Assembly: GCA_946478645.1 (NCBI GenBank)
Contig: CAMLCW010000241.1
Location: 1-8,002, forward strand
From: an uncultured Variovorax sp.
GTDB taxonomy: Bacteria > Pseudomonadota > Gammaproteobacteria > Burkholderiales > Burkholderiaceae
DNA: 8,002 nt
Direction: 5' to 3'
The position numbers and the translations under genes were made by a program. A model generated the notes under the pieces. That model made no database searches and was not told where the DNA came from. It saw only the letters and a list, made by a program, of their open reading frames with translations. Shown piece after piece: positions 5,161 to 8,002 of the stretch (position 1 is its first letter; each line of letters begins with the position of its first letter).

Positions 5161-6300
5161 ATGAAACATCCATTCTCTTCCTACCGAAAACTCTTTCCCA
5201 TCCTGGAACGTACGGCACAGCTCTCGAGCTGTTCGCAAAGCGCGCTGAGCCTGCCGGTGCGCCAGGCGATCGACGACTATCTCGACGTCTGGCTTCGCCG
5301 CGGCGCGGACTGGGGCTACTGGATGGAACAGGTGGCGCTGGCGCGCGCCGAGTTCGCACGCATGATCCATGCCGATGCGGACGACATCGCGGTGCTGGGC
5401 AGCGTCTCGGACGCGGCCTCCAGCATCGCGTCGACGCTGCGCTTCGAGCCGGGGCGCGACACGGTCGTCACCACCACGCTGGACTTTCCGTCGCTGTGCC
5501 ACGTGTGGCTCGCACAGCAGCCGCGCGGCGCGCAGGTGCGCCTGGTGCAGGCGCAGGCCGGCGAAACGCAGGCTGCCGAACGGATCATCGAGGCGATCGA
5601 CGCGCGCACCGCGCTGGTCTCGGTCTCGCAGGCCTGCTACTACGACGGCCAGATCGTCGATATCGCGGCCACCGGCCGCGCCGCGCGCGCGAGCGGCGCG
5701 ATCCAGTTCGTGGACGCCTACCAGTCGGCGGGGTCGCTCGAGATCGATGTCCGCGCGCAGGACGTCGACGTGCTTGCCGCCGGTGCGCAGAAATACCTGC
5801 TCGGCATTCCGGGCATCGCCTTCCTCTATGTGCGGCCGACGCTCGCGCGGCAGCTCACGCCGACGGTCACGGGCTGGTTCGGCCGCGTGGATCCGTTCGC
5901 CTTCGATCCCGCCGGGCTCGACTTTGCCGACGGCGCGGCGCGCTTCAACACCGGCACGCCGCCGATGATGTGCGCCAGCGTGGCGCGCGCGAGCATGGGG
6001 CTGCTCAACGAGATCGGCATTCCGCCCATCGAGGCCTACCTTGCCGAGCTTTCGGCCGTGGCGCTCGAGGAGGCCGCGCGCCTCGGTTTGTCGGTCGCAA
6101 GCCCGGCGCTGCCGGCCGCGAAGGGCCCGAACACCGCGATCCGCGTGCCCGGCACCGCGGCCGCGCTCGAGGCGCAGATGCTGAAGGCCGGCTACGTGGT
6201 GTCGGCGCGCAACGACGTGGTGCGCATCGCGCCGCACTTCTACAACACGGCCGACGAAGTGGTCGGCGCACTGCGCGCGCTGGCGCAGCTGACCCGATGA
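5161..6300 (+). CDS. Class V PLP-dependent aminotransferase/lyase (kynureninase-like)
   Basis: A 379-residue cytoplasmic enzyme of the aminotransferase class V fold, which includes kynureninase, cysteine desulfurases and several transaminases and beta-lyases. The PLP site is visible: D185 in VDAYQ (184-188) for the pyridine nitrogen, Q188, and the Schiff-base lysine K211 in AGAQKYLLG. GWFG (238-241) and FNTGTPP (262-268) recall the GWFG and NPP motifs of kynureninase. However, the D-A-Y-Q motif replaces that family's D-L-A-H, so true kynurenine cleavage is doubtful. ATG 5161 was chosen because AAGG (5150-5153) lies seven bases upstream. An in-frame ATG at 5146 would sit inside the dyad and has a poorer ribosome site. 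It is the first gene of the cluster, overlaps the next gene by ATGA, and stands divergent from a Crp/Fnr regulator. The RidA protein encoded downstream suggests that its product or intermediate is an enamine or imine. Substrate unknown. Confidence 0.9.
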   Translation: MKHPFSSYRKLFPILERTAQLSSCSQSALSLPVRQAIDDYLDVWLRRGADWGYWMEQVALARAEFARMIHADADDIAVLGSVSDAASSIASTLRFEPGRDTVVTTTLDFPSLCHVWLAQQPRGAQVRLVQAQAGETQAAERIIEAIDARTALVSVSQACYYDGQIVDIAATGRAARASGAIQFVDAYQSAGSLEIDVRAQDVDVLAAGAQKYLLGIPGIAFLYVRPTLARQLTPTVTGWFGRVDPFAFDPAGLDFADGAARFNTGTPPMMCASVARASMGLLNEIGIPPIEAYLAELSAVALEEAARLGLSVASPALPAAKGPNTAIRVPGTAAALEAQMLKAGYVVSARNDVVRIAPHFYNTADEVVGALRALAQLTR

Positions 6301-6737
6301 CCACAGCCACGGCGCATTGCGCATCGGTGCGGTGCCAGGTGCCGGCACCGATCGCGCAGGCCTTCCTGGCCGACGGCGTGCGGCTCGGTGGCTGGGCGCT
6401 GGGCTGCTGGCAGGCAGAGCCTGTCGGCGACGGCGTGGTGCGCGGCCGATCGCTGTTCGATGGGCAGCCCGCGTGGGTCCGGCCGGTGCCCGATGCGCAG
6501 GGCTTCGGCGTGACCTACCACGTCGGCGGTTCGGCGGCCTCGCTCGTGCCGCGCATCCGTGCCAGCGTCGAACCCACGCCCGACGGCACCGCGTGCCACA
6601 TCGGCCTGCACGCGGAGCGCACAGCTGGCATGGACGATGCACGCTGGCTGCGGCTGGTGCGCTGCCACGAGGTCGAGATCCTGCTGATCGAGGCGCAGTT
6701 GACGGCGCTGCAGGCATCGCCCGCCGCCCCCCTTTGA
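6297..6737 (+). CDS. Small unrecognised protein, possibly SRPBCC/START-like
   Basis: A 146-residue protein with no signal peptide or membrane segment. I cannot assign it a function. The layout is compatible with a helix-grip (SRPBCC) fold: a first strand and short helix (about 10-33, VPAPIAQAF, ending GGW), a central run of alternating hydrophobic residues (about 38-108), and a long amphipathic C-terminal helix (about 113-138). This is a weak shape argument, not a motif match. The ATG overlaps the stop codon of the PLP enzyme (ATGA, 6297-6300), implying translational coupling, so the protein probably acts with that enzyme or on its substrate or product. Base composition matches the neighbours. 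Cysteines occur at 8, 13 and 37 and twice further on, without a metal-site spacing that I recognise. It is a real gene judging by coupling, codon use and the tight fit before the next gene. Confidence 0.75.
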   Translation: MTTATAHCASVRCQVPAPIAQAFLADGVRLGGWALGCWQAEPVGDGVVRGRSLFDGQPAWVRPVPDAQGFGVTYHVGGSAASLVPRIRASVEPTPDGTACHIGLHAERTAGMDDARWLRLVRCHEVEILLIEAQLTALQASPAAPL

Positions 6738-6756
6738 CAACCCTGGAGAAGACATC

Positions 6757-7740
6757 ATGCAACGACGAACATTCGGACCGGCCCTCGCGGCCACCCTGCT
6801 GGCGCCCTGGTTGTCGGCACCGCTGCCGGCCTTTGCGAAGCGGCCCGACGGCCCGATCCGCGTGCTGGTGGGCTTCTCGCCCGGGGGCGCCACCGACGTG
6901 GTGGCGCGTGCGCTCATCGAGCGGCTCGGCAAGGCCATGGGCGGGCAGCTCTTCATTGTCGAGAACCGGCCCGGCGCCGGCGGACAGATCGCGGCGCAGT
7001 TGCTGAAGGCCGCGCCGCCCGACGGCGGCACGATCATGCTGTCGATCGACCATACCCAGGTGATCATTCCGCTCACCATCGCCGCGGCCGGCTACGATCC
7101 GGTGGCCGATTTCACCGCACTGGCCGGCGTCGCCACTTACTACAACGTGATCGCCGTGAGCTCCCGCATCGGCGTCAAGACGCTGCCCGAGCTCGGCGCC
7201 TGGATGAAGGCCAACCCGAAGGAGGCCAACTACGGCATTCCCGCTGCCGGCAGCGTGCCGCAGTTCATCGGCCAGATCGTCGGCCGCGCGTTCGGCGTGG
7301 CGACGAACCCCGTGCCGTACAAGGGCGGCGCACCGATGGTGCAGGACCTGCTGGCCGGGCAGGTGCCGATCGGCATCGCGTCGATGACCGAGCTGATCGA
7401 ACACCACCGCGCGGGCAAGGTGCGCATCCTCGCGAGCTCCGGCACCGAGCGCAGCCGCATCGCGCCCGACATTCCCACCTTCCTGGAGCTCGGCTTCAAG
7501 GGCGTCGACAAGAATCCCTGGCTGGCCTTCTTCGGCCCGAAGGGGCTGCCGCAGGACTTCGTGACGCAGTTCGACGCCGCGGTGAAGACCGTGCTCGCGC
7601 AACCCGACCTGCAGGAGAAGCTGGCCCGCATGGGCAATGAAGTGATGGCCGCGCCCGCGCGCGAAGTGCAGCAATGGGTGGTCGACGCCACGGCGCACTG
7701 GGGCCGCGTGATCCGCGAGACCGGATTCAAGCCGGTATGA
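6757..7740 (+). CDS. TctC/Bug-family solute-binding receptor (third, diverged)
   Basis: A 327-residue periplasmic TctC/Bug receptor, clearly diverged from the tandem pair. The start at ATG 6757 has GGAG (6745-6748) eight bases upstream, 19 bases after the previous stop. The signal peptide has the pattern QRRTFG, close to a twin-arginine motif (RR-x-F), then a hydrophobic core and a likely cut after AFA (25-27). Whether export is Sec or Tat is open. Family motifs are GFSPGGATD (39-47, D47 conserved), ENRPGAGG (69-76), VPYKGG and a C-terminal FGPKGLP segment. Its stop overlaps the ATG of the RidA gene. Lying between enzyme genes, it probably binds the substrate of this pathway and either feeds a TctAB permease encoded elsewhere or serves as a sensor. 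No permease gene is present here. Confidence 0.95.
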   Translation: MQRRTFGPALAATLLAPWLSAPLPAFAKRPDGPIRVLVGFSPGGATDVVARALIERLGKAMGGQLFIVENRPGAGGQIAAQLLKAAPPDGGTIMLSIDHTQVIIPLTIAAAGYDPVADFTALAGVATYYNVIAVSSRIGVKTLPELGAWMKANPKEANYGIPAAGSVPQFIGQIVGRAFGVATNPVPYKGGAPMVQDLLAGQVPIGIASMTELIEHHRAGKVRILASSGTERSRIAPDIPTFLELGFKGVDKNPWLAFFGPKGLPQDFVTQFDAAVKTVLAQPDLQEKLARMGNEVMAAPAREVQQWVVDATAHWGRVIRETGFKPV

Positions 7741-8002
7741 AGAGCGTCGACGAACCCGGCACCGGCCGCCGCTTCATCCAGAGTGGCTCGCCGTACGAGG
7801 AACTCGCCGGCTATTCCCGTGCCGTGGTCGATGGCGACTGGATCATGGTGTCCGGCACCATCGGCCAGGACTTTGCGAGCGGCGAATTCCCGGACTCGGC
7901 CGGGCAGCAATGCGAGTTGGCGCTCGACACCATCGAAGCAGCACTGGCCGAGGCCCAGGCGACGCTCGGGCAGATTCTGTTCCGGGGAGAAAATGTGCCG
8001 CG
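7737..8002 (+). CDS. RidA/YjgF/UK114-family protein, N-terminal part (3' end off window)
   Basis: The first 88 codons are present and the frame is open to the right edge. RidA-type proteins are small cytoplasmic trimers that hydrolyse reactive enamine/imine intermediates released by PLP enzymes. Some relatives are pathway-specific deaminases such as 2-aminomuconate deaminase. Visible here are SGSPYEE (16-22), GYSRAV (25-30), the strand WIMVSGTIG (35-43) and a following helix with ALDTIEAALAEA, all typical of the N-terminal half. The substrate-binding arginine near the C-terminus lies beyond the window, so activity cannot be judged. The ATG is inside the stop of the preceding receptor gene (ATGA, 7737-7740), so translation is coupled. 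The last few residues before the edge fit the family pattern less well, which may be natural or a sequence error. Confidence 0.88.
   Translation, partial: MKSVDEPGTGRRFIQSGSPYEELAGYSRAVVDGDWIMVSGTIGQDFASGEFPDSAGQQCELALDTIEAALAEAQATLGQILFRGENVP

Noticed and set aside
5217..5232. ACAGCTC-TC-GAGCTGT dyad near the start of the PLP-enzyme gene as a second operator
   Set aside because: It lies inside codons, has a two-base centre unlike the N6 dyad upstream, and could arise by chance.
5122..7698. Very long - strand open frame (858 codons) antisense to the PLP/Bug cluster
   Set aside because: It runs opposite four well-supported genes, is rich in Arg/Ala/His typical of high-GC shadow frames, and shows no domain.
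7960..8002. Possible frameshift near the end of the RidA fragment
   Set aside because: The last ~9 residues look atypical, but neither alternative frame gives a clearly better family match and the rest of the gene is outside the window.

Overview
This window is GC-rich (roughly two-thirds G+C by eye), densely coded DNA. Three receptors of the TctC/Bug family, short gaps and the UvrA variant all suggest a beta-proteobacterium of the order Burkholderiales, most likely the Comamonadaceae (Variovorax-like). That placement is an inference from gene content, not from a marker gene. I see no mobile element, CRISPR array, tRNA or rRNA, and no stretch over 300 bases lacks a gene.

Left part (1-2127, + strand): the 3' end of a uvrA gene (DNA excision repair), then, after 23 bases, a complete zinc-dependent histone-deacetylase-family amidohydrolase that most resembles bacterial acetylpolyamine amidohydrolases. 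A cluster of inverted repeats follows it.

Middle part (2128-4432, + strand): two tandem paralogous TctC/Bug receptors, each 323 residues. They are about 85% identical with no gaps and share leader motifs. An 11-bp perfect hairpin, probably a terminator or attenuator, separates them. No TctA/TctB membrane partner is in the window, so all three receptors here are orphans as far as can be seen. A TTGACA hexamer lies downstream of the pair and points into the convergent regulator gene.

Right part (4433-8002): a Crp/Fnr-family regulator on the - strand is divergent from a tightly packed + strand cluster. The cluster is a class V (kynureninase-like) PLP enzyme, a small unrecognised protein that may be SRPBCC-like, a third TctC/Bug receptor, and a RidA/YjgF-family protein cut by the window edge. 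Two junctions are ATGA overlaps, which suggests one coupled operon. The 35-bp divergent gap holds a perfect dyad, GCCTTGC-N6-GCAAGGC, which is a good candidate operator for the adjacent regulator.

The most interesting hypothesis is a small regulated uptake-and-catabolism module. The Bug protein would bind a carboxylated amino compound. The PLP enzyme would cleave or transaminate it and release an enamine or imine, and the RidA protein would hydrolyse that intermediate. The Crp/Fnr protein, which lacks the usual cAMP-binding arginine, would control it. The substrate cannot be read from the sequence.
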